The notes under the pieces: model-generated | What the model saw: the letters and a program-made list of their open reading frames with translations, nothing else | What the model was told of the DNA's origin: nothing | Databases searched by the model: none | Part shown: piece after piece, positions 25,223-32,840 of the stretch | Layout: every line of letters begins with the position of its first letter | How positions within the stretch are numbered: the stretch's first letter is position 1 | Source: Candidatus Faecisoma merdavium | GTDB lineage: Bacteria > Bacillota_I > Bacilli_A > RF39 > UBA660 | Assembly: GCA_018716405.1 (NCBI GenBank) | Contig: DVJX01000046.1 | Span: 1 to 34,888 of the forward strand | DNA length: 34,888 nt | Direction: 5' to 3' | Program-made: the position numbers and the translations under genes

Positions 25223-25960
25223 ATGGCAACGCCATATCAAAATATTGCAAAAAAAGCTTTAATTAATTGGAATGGGTTAACGGAACAAGAGGCAACAGAA
25301 AAAATTAATAATGAAACTGTTGAACAATTAGAAAGCCAAGTTTATGCAATGGATTCAGTAAAATTTGCTGTTATAGGAATTGGTAAGGAAATTGGCTTAA
25401 CAGAAGAAGAAATTACTAATTTTTTTACAGTAGCGGTTAATGGTCCAGAAAATTCAGAGTTATTTAATTTAATTTCTTCAAAAATTTCTGGTATTAGTGA
25501 ACAACAAAAATTAAATATTTTATCAGTAATTCATGATGGTTGGGTTGTTTCTAATTCAAGTGAAAAAACATTTAATAAAAAAGTTGATAGGCAACAATTA
25601 AGACAATATGCACCACTTGAACTTATTGGATGGAATGAAGTTAAAAGTGATTTATTATTTTTGGAACCTATTTTATCTTCAGTTGGTGTTTCAGTAAATG
25701 AAGAAACATTGCAAAAAGCTTATCATGAAAGAGTAGCTGATTATTTAGAAGATCAAAATATTAATAATCAAACAGATTTAATTAATTTAATTTCGCAAGG
25801 AAAAGCTTATTATTCTGTTCTTACTAGTGAATTAGAAGAAAGATTGAAACCTTATAATGAAGTTGTTGTATCACAAATTTTAGATAATTGGGCAAAAAAA
25901 GATTTGCCAACCAGTCAGTTATTTGAACAACGTAGTTTAGATACAAATAAAACACTTTAA
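25223..25960 (+). CDS. Unrecognised 245-aa soluble protein
   Basis: I do not recognise this protein. It starts MATPYQNIAKKALINWNGLTEQEATEKI, is rich in Glu, Asn and Ser, has no signal peptide or transmembrane segment and is largely helical by eye. Two parts resemble one another loosely in layout: an N-terminal ~90 residues with LTEQEATEKI and LTEEEITNFF, and a middle part from LELIGWNEVKSDLLF. One HDGW stretch is the only possible His site. The start is set at the ATG at 25223, because the strong GGAGGTGGG lies just before it and after the track's ATG at 25205. It is monocistronic, divergent from the ECF sigma operon, and ends at a good terminator. Confidence 0.75.
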   Translation: MATPYQNIAKKALINWNGLTEQEATEKINNETVEQLESQVYAMDSVKFAVIGIGKEIGLTEEEITNFFTVAVNGPENSELFNLISSKISGISEQQKLNILSVIHDGWVVSNSSEKTFNKKVDRQQLRQYAPLELIGWNEVKSDLLFLEPILSSVGVSVNEETLQKAYHERVADYLEDQNINNQTDLINLISQGKAYYSVLTSELEERLKPYNEVVVSQILDNWAKKDLPTSQLFEQRSLDTNKTL

Positions 25961-25987
25961 AACATATTGTTAAAATATGTTTTTTTT
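25961..25987 (+). terminator. Terminator after the 245-aa unknown gene
   Basis: AACATATT (25961-25968) and AATATGTT (25974-25981) form an 8-bp stem with a GTTAA loop and a T-run. The stem begins directly after the stop codon. Confidence 0.8.
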
Positions 25988-25998
25988 AATAAATAGTA

Positions 25999-26027
25999 TT
26001 GACATTAAATTTATAATTGCATATAAT
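25999..26027 (+). promoter_or_regulatory. Consensus promoter of the marR-ABC operon
   Basis: Perfect TTGACA (25999-26004), 17-bp spacer, perfect TATAAT (26022-26027). Such a strong promoter would need repression. Confidence 0.88.
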
Positions 26028-26048
26028 TATATAGCACGCTATATAATT
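26025..26048 (+). promoter_or_regulatory. 24-bp palindromic operator, probably for the MarR protein
   Basis: AATTATATAGC (26025-26035) and GCTATATAATT (26038-26048) are perfect inverted repeats around AC. The site covers the end of the -10 box and the expected transcription start, and sits 12 bp before the marR ATG. Confidence 0.82.
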
Positions 26049-26060
26049 GGAGATGATTGA

Positions 26061-26489
26061 ATGGATCGACATATTGGCTTTTATTTTAAAAAAATTTTTC
26101 AGATAATGGAAAAAAATATGAATAAAAAATTAGAAAAAATTGATTTAACTAATAGTCAAGCAAGTATACTAATTTATTTATACAAAAATAAGGAAATAGT
26201 AAATCAAAGAGATATTGAAAGAAAATTTGAATTAACTAATCCAACAGTTAATGGTATATTAAATAGATTAGAAAATAAAGGATTTATTAAACGTACTATT
26301 AGTATGAAAGATGCTAGAAATAAAGAAATTCATTTAACTGAAAAGAGTATATCTTTAATAAATGAAATGCGAAATGAAGCAAAGCAATTAGAAAAAGAAT
26401 TAATAGCAGGCATATCAAAAGAAGAATTAAATATTTTTAAAGAAGTTTTAAAAAAAGTATTTAATAATTTACAAGGAGGATTAAAATGA
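26061..26489 (+). CDS. MarR-family transcriptional regulator
   Basis: The 142-aa protein has the MarR winged helix-turn-helix: LTNSQASILIYLYKNKEIVNQRDIERKFELTNPTVNGILNRLENKGFIKR, then the wing with SMKDARNKEIHLTEKS, and helical ends for dimerisation. MarR proteins repress adjacent efflux genes and release DNA on binding a small ligand. GGAGATGATTGA supports the ATG. The stop overlaps the next ATG (ATGA), making an operon with two ABC exporter genes. A perfect palindrome over the promoter start is the likely autoregulatory site. Confidence 0.93.
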   Translation: MDRHIGFYFKKIFQIMEKNMNKKLEKIDLTNSQASILIYLYKNKEIVNQRDIERKFELTNPTVNGILNRLENKGFIKRTISMKDARNKEIHLTEKSISLINEMRNEAKQLEKELIAGISKEELNIFKEVLKKVFNNLQGGLK

Positions 26490-28666
26490 AACATGTATTA
26501 AAAACATTAAAAAAGTATAGTTTTCAAATAATACTAGTATTTGTATTACTTTTTATGCAAGCAATGTGTGATTTAAGTTTACCAGAATATACTTCTGATA
26601 TAGTAAATATTGGTATTCAACAAAGTGGTATTGAATTTTCAGTTCCTGAAGTAATTAGAGAAAGTGAATATGAAAAATTATTGTTGTTTGTAAATAATGA
26701 AGATAAAGAAATTATCAATAGTAACTATACTTTAATAACAAAAGATGATACACAGTATTTAGAAAAATATCCATTATTAAATGAAGAAAATTTATATGTT
26801 TTAACTGGTGAGGATAAGTTAAATGATATAATGACTTTACCGATTATAATGGTATATAGTTTTTCTAATAATACAATTGAAATACCAGAATTAAATATTC
26901 CAGATGGTATGACTATTTTTGATGTCTTAAAAAATATGGATGAAGAGACACATAATCAATTTTTAAATAAATTAAAAGAAAATTATTCTAATGAAAAAGT
27001 TAGTTTATTAGAACAAATGGCTACGGTTTATTTAAAAAATGAATATACCGAAATAGGTATCGATGTATCTAATTTACAAATTAGTTATATTGCTAAAACA
27101 GGAGTTAAAATGTTAGCAGTTGCTTTAGCAGTTATGGTATTAACTATTGTAACAGTATTTTTATCAAGCCGTATTGCAGCTTTCTTTAGTAGAGATTTAA
27201 GAAGTCAAGTAGTTAATAAAGTTATGACTTATTCAAATAAAGAATTTGAAAGTTTTTCAACAGCTTCTTTAATTACTAGAAGTACTAATGATATTCAACA
27301 AGTTCAAATGTTAGTTGTTATGTTACTTAGAATAGTATTCTTTGCTCCAATCATGGGAATAGGTGCTTTAACTAAAGTTAGTGGTAATGAAATGAGTTGG
27401 ATAATTGGTTTAGCAGTCTTAGTAATTATAAGTTTTGTAATTATATTATTTAGTATTGCTATGCCTAAATTTAATAAAGTTCAAAAGTTAATTGATAGAG
27501 TAAATTTAGTAGCAAGAGAAATATTATCAGGTATTCAAGTTATAAGAGCTTTTGGTACTGAAAAGCATGAAGAAGAAAGATTTGATAAAGCCAATAAAGA
27601 TTTAATGAAAGTAAATTTATTTGTAAATAGAACAATGACAATTATGATGCCAACAATGATGTTTATTATGAATGGTGTTAGTGTTTTAATTATTTGGGTA
27701 GGTGCTAGTAAAATAGATGCTGGTACAATTCAAGTTGGTACTTTATTAGCATTTATTACTTATACTATGCAAATAATTATGTCATTTTTGATGATTTCAA
27801 TGGTTTCTATTATGGTTCCTAGAGCATTTGTTTCAATGGAAAGAATAGGGGAAGTATTAGATAAAGATACTTCAATTAAACAAAAAGATAAATGTTTAAA
27901 ATTTAATAATAATTTAAAAGGTACAGTTGAATTTAAGGATGTTTATTTTAGATATCCAGATGCTGAAGAAGATGTTTTACAAAATATTAGTTTCAAAGCA
28001 ACAAAAGGAACAACTACAGCCTTTATCGGTTCAACTGGTTCAGGTAAATCAACTTTAATTAATTTAATTCCAAGATTTTTTGATGTTACAGGTGGTAAAA
28101 TTTTAATTGATGGAATTGATATAAGAGATGCTAATATCAAAGAATTAAGAGATAAAATTGGTTATGTGCCACAAAAAGGAATATTGTTTACTGGTACTAT
28201 TCTTTCAAATATTGGTTTTGGATTACACAAAAAAGATGATGAAGTAATTAAAAAAGCAGCTAAAATAAGTCAAGCTCTAGAATTTATCAATGATAAAAAA
28301 GATAAATATGAAAGTGCTATATCACAAGGTGGTACTAATGTATCAGGCGGTCAAAGACAAAGATTAGCAATTGCAAGAGCTATTGCAACAAATCCAGAAA
28401 TATATATTTTTGATGATAGTTTTTCTGCATTAGATTATAAAACAGATGCTAAATTAAGAAAAGAATTAAATAAAGTAACTAAAGATTCTACTATATTTAT
28501 TGTTGCTCAAAGAATAAGTACTGTTATGAATGCTGATCAAATTATTGTTTTAGATAAAGGTCATATAGTAGGAATTGGTAAACATAAAGACTTATTAAAA
28601 AACTGTGATATTTATAAAGAAATAGCTTACTCACAATTATCAAAGGAGGAGTTAGAAAATGAATAG
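26486..28666 (+). CDS. ABC exporter half-transporter with degenerate ATPase site (heterodimer subunit 1)
   Basis: This 726-aa protein fuses six predicted transmembrane helices to an ATPase domain. Between helices 1 and 2 is an extra-cytoplasmic insert of about 150 residues (about 45-205), unusual for the plain exporter fold. The ATPase has Walker A GSTGSGKST (about 515), an intact signature NVSGGQRQR, Walker B IYIFDDSF with Asp in place of the catalytic Glu (about 643), and Gln in place of the switch His (VAQRIST, about 673). This is the degenerate half of heterodimeric multidrug exporters such as the BmrCD, LmrCD or TM287/288 type. The next gene supplies the active Glu and His. AAGGAGG lies before the ATG that overlaps the marR stop. 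Substrate unknown; drugs, peptides or lipids are possible. Confidence 0.93.
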   Translation: MKHVLKTLKKYSFQIILVFVLLFMQAMCDLSLPEYTSDIVNIGIQQSGIEFSVPEVIRESEYEKLLLFVNNEDKEIINSNYTLITKDDTQYLEKYPLLNEENLYVLTGEDKLNDIMTLPIIMVYSFSNNTIEIPELNIPDGMTIFDVLKNMDEETHNQFLNKLKENYSNEKVSLLEQMATVYLKNEYTEIGIDVSNLQISYIAKTGVKMLAVALAVMVLTIVTVFLSSRIAAFFSRDLRSQVVNKVMTYSNKEFESFSTASLITRSTNDIQQVQMLVVMLLRIVFFAPIMGIGALTKVSGNEMSWIIGLAVLVIISFVIILFSIAMPKFNKVQKLIDRVNLVAREILSGIQVIRAFGTEKHEEERFDKANKDLMKVNLFVNRTMTIMMPTMMFIMNGVSVLIIWVGASKIDAGTIQVGTLLAFITYTMQIIMSFLMISMVSIMVPRAFVSMERIGEVLDKDTSIKQKDKCLKFNNNLKGTVEFKDVYFRYPDAEEDVLQNISFKATKGTTTAFIGSTGSGKSTLINLIPRFFDVTGGKILIDGIDIRDANIKELRDKIGYVPQKGILFTGTILSNIGFGLHKKDDEVIKKAAKISQALEFINDKKDKYESAISQGGTNVSGGQRQRLAIARAIATNPEIYIFDDSFSALDYKTDAKLRKELNKVTKDSTIFIVAQRISTVMNADQIIVLDKGHIVGIGKHKDLLKNCDIYKEIAYSQLSKEELENE

Positions 28667-30458
28667 AGGTCCAGGTGCAATAGGTAATGTTCAAAAAGCT
28701 AAAGATTTTAAAGGAACATTAAAGAAATTATTTAAAAGTATGAGCAAATATAAAGTACAATTAATAATTATATTTATATTTGCTATTGCTAGTACTATAT
28801 TTTCAATAGTAGGACCTAAAATATTAGGTAATGCTACAACAGAATTATTTAATGGGATAATAAGTAAATTATCAGGTGGTGCTGGTATTGATTTTGATAA
28901 AATTGCGTCTATTTTAATATTTTTGATAATTTTATATATTATAAGTGCATTATTTTCTTATGTTCAAGGATTTATAATGACAGGTATAAGTCAAAAATAT
29001 ACATATCAATTAAGAAAAAAAGTATCTATCAAAATAAATAAATTACCTATTTCTTATTTTGATAAAAAAACTCATGGTGAAGTTTTATCTATTATAACTA
29101 ATGATATTGATACAATGAGTCAAAGTTTAAATCAAAGTGCAACACAATTAATAACATCTATTACAACTATTATTGGTATATTAGTAATGATGTTATCAAT
29201 AAATGTTACAATGACTATTGTTGCTATATTAATTTTACCAATTGCATCATTTATAACAATGTTTATTGTTAAACATAGTCAAAAATATTTTGCTAAACAA
29301 CAAGAATATTTAGGCCATGTTAACGGTAAAATTGAAGAAATGTATTCTGGTCAAAATGTTATTAAAGTATTTAATGCTGAAAATAAAGTTTTGAAAGAAT
29401 TTGAAAAAGATAATACTTATTTAAGTAATGTTGGATGGAAGAGTCAATTTTTCTCTGGGATGATGCATCCAATTATGAATTTTATTGGTAATTTAGGATA
29501 TGTTGTAATTGCAATATTAGGTGGTTATTTTACTATTTTAGGTAAAATAACAGTTGGTAATATACAATCATTTATTTCTTATACTAAAAACTTTACAAAT
29601 CCAATTGCTCAATTAGCCCAAGTATCAAATATGATTCAATCAATGATTGCAGCTAGTGAAAGAGTATTTGAATTCTTAGATGAAAAAGAAGAAAAAGAAG
29701 TTAAAAATCCACTTAAAGTAGATAATATTGAAGGAAATGTTACTTTTGATCATGTTAAGTTTGGTTACAATGAAGATCAAATAATTATTAAAGACTTTAG
29801 TGCGAATGTTAAAAAAGGACAAAAAATCGCTATAGTAGGACCTACTGGAGCAGGAAAAACAACAATGATTAAATTACTTATGAGATTTTATAATGTTAAT
29901 GATGGCTCTATATTAGTAGATGGTAAAAATATCAATGATTTTAAAAGAAGTGATTTAAGACATATATTTGGTATGGTTTTGCAAGATACTTGGTTATTTT
30001 CAGGAACTATCATGGAAAATTTAAGATATGGTAATTTAGATGCGACTGATGACGAAATAATTGAGGCAGCTAAAAAAGCTCATGTTCATCATTTTATTCA
30101 AACTTTACCAGATGCTTATAATATGCAATTGAATGAAGAAACAAATAATATATCTCAAGGACAAAAACAATTATTAACAATTGCTCGTGCTATTTTAGCT
30201 AACCCTAAAGTATTAATATTAGATGAAGCAACAAGTAGTGTTGATACAAGAACAGAAATATTGATACAAAAAGCAATGGATGAATTAATGAAAAATAGAA
30301 CTTCTTTCATAATAGCTCATAGATTATCAACTATAAAAGATGCTGATTTAATATTGGTTATGAATAATGGTGATATAGTAGAGCAAGGAAATCATGAAGA
30401 ATTATTAAATAAAAAAGGATTTTATTATAATTTATATAATTCACAATTTGAGTCATAA
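28659..30458 (+). CDS. ABC exporter half-transporter with catalytic ATPase site (heterodimer subunit 2)
   Basis: The 599-aa protein has a cytoplasmic N-terminal extension opening RGPGAIGNVQKAKDF, six transmembrane helices and an ATPase domain with Walker A GPTGAGKTT (about 394), a degenerate signature NISQGQKQ (about 498), Walker B LILDEATSS with the catalytic Glu (about 520) and the switch His in IAHRLST (about 553). These complement subunit 1: its Glu/His plus the partner's SGGQ make the one competent ATP site, while the other site is degenerate. The gene overlaps the previous one by 8 bp, with AAGGAGGAG upstream, and is followed by a terminator, so marR and the two ABC genes form one operon. 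Confidence 0.95.
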   Translation: MNRGPGAIGNVQKAKDFKGTLKKLFKSMSKYKVQLIIIFIFAIASTIFSIVGPKILGNATTELFNGIISKLSGGAGIDFDKIASILIFLIILYIISALFSYVQGFIMTGISQKYTYQLRKKVSIKINKLPISYFDKKTHGEVLSIITNDIDTMSQSLNQSATQLITSITTIIGILVMMLSINVTMTIVAILILPIASFITMFIVKHSQKYFAKQQEYLGHVNGKIEEMYSGQNVIKVFNAENKVLKEFEKDNTYLSNVGWKSQFFSGMMHPIMNFIGNLGYVVIAILGGYFTILGKITVGNIQSFISYTKNFTNPIAQLAQVSNMIQSMIAASERVFEFLDEKEEKEVKNPLKVDNIEGNVTFDHVKFGYNEDQIIIKDFSANVKKGQKIAIVGPTGAGKTTMIKLLMRFYNVNDGSILVDGKNINDFKRSDLRHIFGMVLQDTWLFSGTIMENLRYGNLDATDDEIIEAAKKAHVHHFIQTLPDAYNMQLNEETNNISQGQKQLLTIARAILANPKVLILDEATSSVDTRTEILIQKAMDELMKNRTSFIIAHRLSTIKDADLILVMNNGDIVEQGNHEELLNKKGFYYNLYNSQFES

Positions 30459-30488
30459 ATATGATGATTTCACATCATATTTTTTTTA
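30459..30488 (+). terminator. Terminator of the marR-ABC operon
   Basis: ATATGATG (30459-30466) pairs with CATCATAT (30473-30480) around ATTTCA, followed by a T-run, directly after the stop codon. Confidence 0.88.
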
Positions 30489-30496
30489 AATTTATA

Positions 30497-30525
30497 TTGA
30501 TATAATAAAAAAAATAATATATAAT
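30497..30525 (+). promoter_or_regulatory. Promoter of the phosphoglycerate-mutase-like gene
   Basis: TTGATA (30497-30502), 17-bp spacer, TATAAT (30520-30525), 25 bp before the ATG at 30551. Confidence 0.75.
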
Positions 30526-30550
30526 ACTTAATAGAATATGAGGGATGAAG

Positions 30551-31930
30551 ATGAAAAAAACAGTATTATTTTTAATGAATGGATTTGGAATTGAACAATT
30601 AAATTCTTATAGTATATATAATGCTAATTTAATGCCTAATTTAGATAGTTATACAAAAAAATATTTATTTTCAACGATTGAATCAAATGCAACTGATTTA
30701 AGTAGTGGCTATAGATTATTTAGTACAGGCTCAAAATTGGCTCTTACTTATAGTTTGATTGATAATTATTATACAAAATTTAGTGAAAATAAAAATCTAA
30801 ATTATTATTTGAATACTATTAAGAAAGAAGGAAAAGTTCATTTATTTTTATTTTATGATAATGAAAAAAGTTTAGAGCATATTAAATATTTTTGTGAGTA
30901 CATAAAAACAAAGAATGATAAAATATATCTACACTTGATTTTAACTTCAAATAATATAGATAATTATAAAGATATAGAAAAATTTATTAATAAAGTAACT
31001 TATGATTTTAAACAAATAAAGATAGGAATTATCGTTGGAATAAATGTTATTTCTTCAATTAATTTAAATCCTTTTATGAACATGTTTCAAAATGAAATAG
31101 GAGAAAAATGGAAAGAAATAAGTAAGAAGATAAGTTCTCTTAATGCTTCTAAAATTAAACCTAATAATGTTAAAGAATTTTATATGAATGAAGGATTTAA
31201 ATTTGATATTAATGATAGTTTATTTTTCTTTAATTACTCATATTTTGATATTTCTAATTTTATAGCAAATATAAGTAAAATTAATAATGTTTTTGATTAC
31301 TGTTCTTTATTTCAATTAAATGGTGTAAAATATCCAATGTTTTCTTATCCTTCGTCTGGAATATCAATGAATAATTCATTAAAAAAAATAGAAGCTAAAT
31401 CTTTATTTTTAGCTAATTCTAAAGATATTAGATTTATTAATTACTATTGTAATGGATTAAAAAATTTAATTTCTGAAAATGTTTGTTTTACAAAAACAGA
31501 TGATGGAATAAATAATAATTTCTTAAAGTCAGTAATTCGAGATTCAAACTATGATTTAATAATAATTAATTATCAAATTGATAATGTTAATACAGTTTCA
31601 GAATTAACTGATAAATTAGGTAAATTAGATTCTATGTTAAAAGTTGTTCATGATATATGTTTAGAGTTAGAAGTAAGTTTATTTATTTCTTCTTTATATG
31701 GAATGCAAAAAGAATTAATGGTTGATAATTTTTCTAAGGTAATGGTTGATTTTTCACTAAAGGTTCCTGTTATTGTAATTGATCAAATATTTAATAAAAA
31801 AAATTATATACTAGGTTTTGGAAATACTTATACTTTAGCAAATACAATTTATACTAATATAAATCCAAAAATCGATGAAGAAGTATTAATAAAAAGAAAA
31901 GGCATCATAAGTAAATTCTTAAAAAAATAG
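30551..31930 (+). CDS. Alkaline phosphatase superfamily protein resembling cofactor-independent phosphoglycerate mutase, catalytic residues lost
   Basis: The order of segments follows iPGM: an N-terminal KKTVLFLMNGFG with YNANLMPNLDSY, a KVHLFLFYDNEKSLEHIKYFCEY stretch like the family's VHLxGLxSDGGVHSHxxH region, KIGIIVGINVI, YDLIIINYQIDNV like DxxxVNxxxxDMVGH, and KVPVIVIDQIF with LANTIY near the end. But the metal Asp of DGFG is Asn here, the NSEVGH serine region reads LSSGYRLFSTGS, and the DGRD, GRYYxMDRD and VGHTG motifs are absent. At 459 aa it is about 50 residues short of iPGM. It is therefore probably a pseudoenzyme with a structural or regulatory role. GAGGG lies 6 bp before the ATG at 30551, which is preferred over the ATG at 30545. 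Confidence 0.65.
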   Translation: MKKTVLFLMNGFGIEQLNSYSIYNANLMPNLDSYTKKYLFSTIESNATDLSSGYRLFSTGSKLALTYSLIDNYYTKFSENKNLNYYLNTIKKEGKVHLFLFYDNEKSLEHIKYFCEYIKTKNDKIYLHLILTSNNIDNYKDIEKFINKVTYDFKQIKIGIIVGINVISSINLNPFMNMFQNEIGEKWKEISKKISSLNASKIKPNNVKEFYMNEGFKFDINDSLFFFNYSYFDISNFIANISKINNVFDYCSLFQLNGVKYPMFSYPSSGISMNNSLKKIEAKSLFLANSKDIRFINYYCNGLKNLISENVCFTKTDDGINNNFLKSVIRDSNYDLIIINYQIDNVNTVSELTDKLGKLDSMLKVVHDICLELEVSLFISSLYGMQKELMVDNFSKVMVDFSLKVPVIVIDQIFNKKNYILGFGNTYTLANTIYTNINPKIDEEVLIKRKGIISKFLKK

Positions 31931-31964
31931 TTGACTAACTTAATTTTATGTATTAAAATTAGTT
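31931..31964 (+). promoter_or_regulatory. Promoter of the 279-aa unknown gene, with an inverted repeat
   Basis: TTGACT (31931-31936), 17-bp spacer, TAAAAT (31954-31959). The spacer and -10 box are covered by an imperfect inverted repeat, AACTTAATTTTA / TTAAAATTAGTT (31937-31948 and 31953-31964), with a one-base bulge. Confidence 0.6.
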
Positions 31965-32000
31965 ATTAAATATTTGTCTTTATAAAAGGGAAGTGAAATT

Positions 32001-32840
32001 ATGATGGATATTTTGAAACTAAGAAGATTTTTATCAAATGATTTTAATAATGCAATTTTATCAATAAAAGAAAAAAATGGTGAAATAATTCCACATTTAA
32101 ATTTAATAGAAAAAAGTCAGTTAGATGAAAGAACGATTGGAATATATAGCGAAAATATAAAACAAATGCGAAAAGAACCTTTAAGATTATGTCGTTATAT
32201 GTTGGATTCATTTTTAGAAAATAATACAGTACTAGGAATTAATTATTCTTATAACAACCCAAATTATCCTTCTAATAAATGTTTTGATATCATTACTATT
32301 AAAGGAATTTTTACTATTGCAATTGGAAATGTTAAATTGAATGATATTTTTCCTAATTTTATTGAAAAACTTGAATCAGCTAAGCATAAAGGTATAATGG
32401 AAACTATTGTTAAAAGTAATTTTGATGAAAAAAGAAAATTTTTTCTAACATTTGATAAAACTAAAACAATTACTGGTTATGATTATAATAGTTATCAAAT
32501 GTTGATGCTTAAAAGTAAAGGCAAATTTTTTGTACCAAAATTTGAATATAATTTTACAAAAAAAGTTGTAAAAGAATTGATTGAAATGTATACTAATTAT
32601 AATGATTATAATGCTTTGCTTTGCGAAATAGATAGAATAAAACAATTTAAAAAATACAAAAATTGTAATAGATTTCAAAATGTATTTCTTTCTGCTGGAA
32701 AAATTAAATTTGAACTTAGTGAAGATAAGTTTGAGTTTCAAATAAATTTATTAGAAGAAGTTGTTAGAGAATTAGTCTCTGAAATAGATTTTGAAGAGTC
32801 TAAACAACTAGTTATAACTTATGGAGGAAAAAGGATATGA
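32001..32840 (+). CDS. Unrecognised 279-aa protein encoded upstream of glyQS
   Basis: I do not recognise this protein. It is Lys/Asn/Phe-rich, with no signal peptide or transmembrane helix. Visible features are a charged N-terminal stretch (KLRRFLSNDFNNAILSIKEK), a beta-prone middle (FDIITIKGIFTIAIGNVKLNDIF) and a helical C-terminal third (LLEEVVRELVSEIDFEESKQL). Two Cys occur around residues 210-220 (LLCEID, KYKNCNRF). GGGAAGTG lies before the paired ATGs at 32001 and 32004; the first is used. Its stop overlaps the glyQS start (ATGA), so translation is coupled. The position is where recO sometimes lies next to glyS, but the sequence does not resemble RecO to me. Confidence 0.75.
   Translation: MMDILKLRRFLSNDFNNAILSIKEKNGEIIPHLNLIEKSQLDERTIGIYSENIKQMRKEPLRLCRYMLDSFLENNTVLGINYSYNNPNYPSNKCFDIITIKGIFTIAIGNVKLNDIFPNFIEKLESAKHKGIMETIVKSNFDEKRKFFLTFDKTKTITGYDYNSYQMLMLKSKGKFFVPKFEYNFTKKVVKELIEMYTNYNDYNALLCEIDRIKQFKKYKNCNRFQNVFLSAGKIKFELSEDKFEFQINLLEEVVRELVSEIDFEESKQLVITYGGKRI

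Noticed and set aside
26480-26492. Possible TGA-as-Trp (Mycoplasma-type) code
   Set aside because: TGA ends MarR and other genes in ATGA overlaps, and Trp residues in DnaK, PepF and GlyRS are encoded by TGG.
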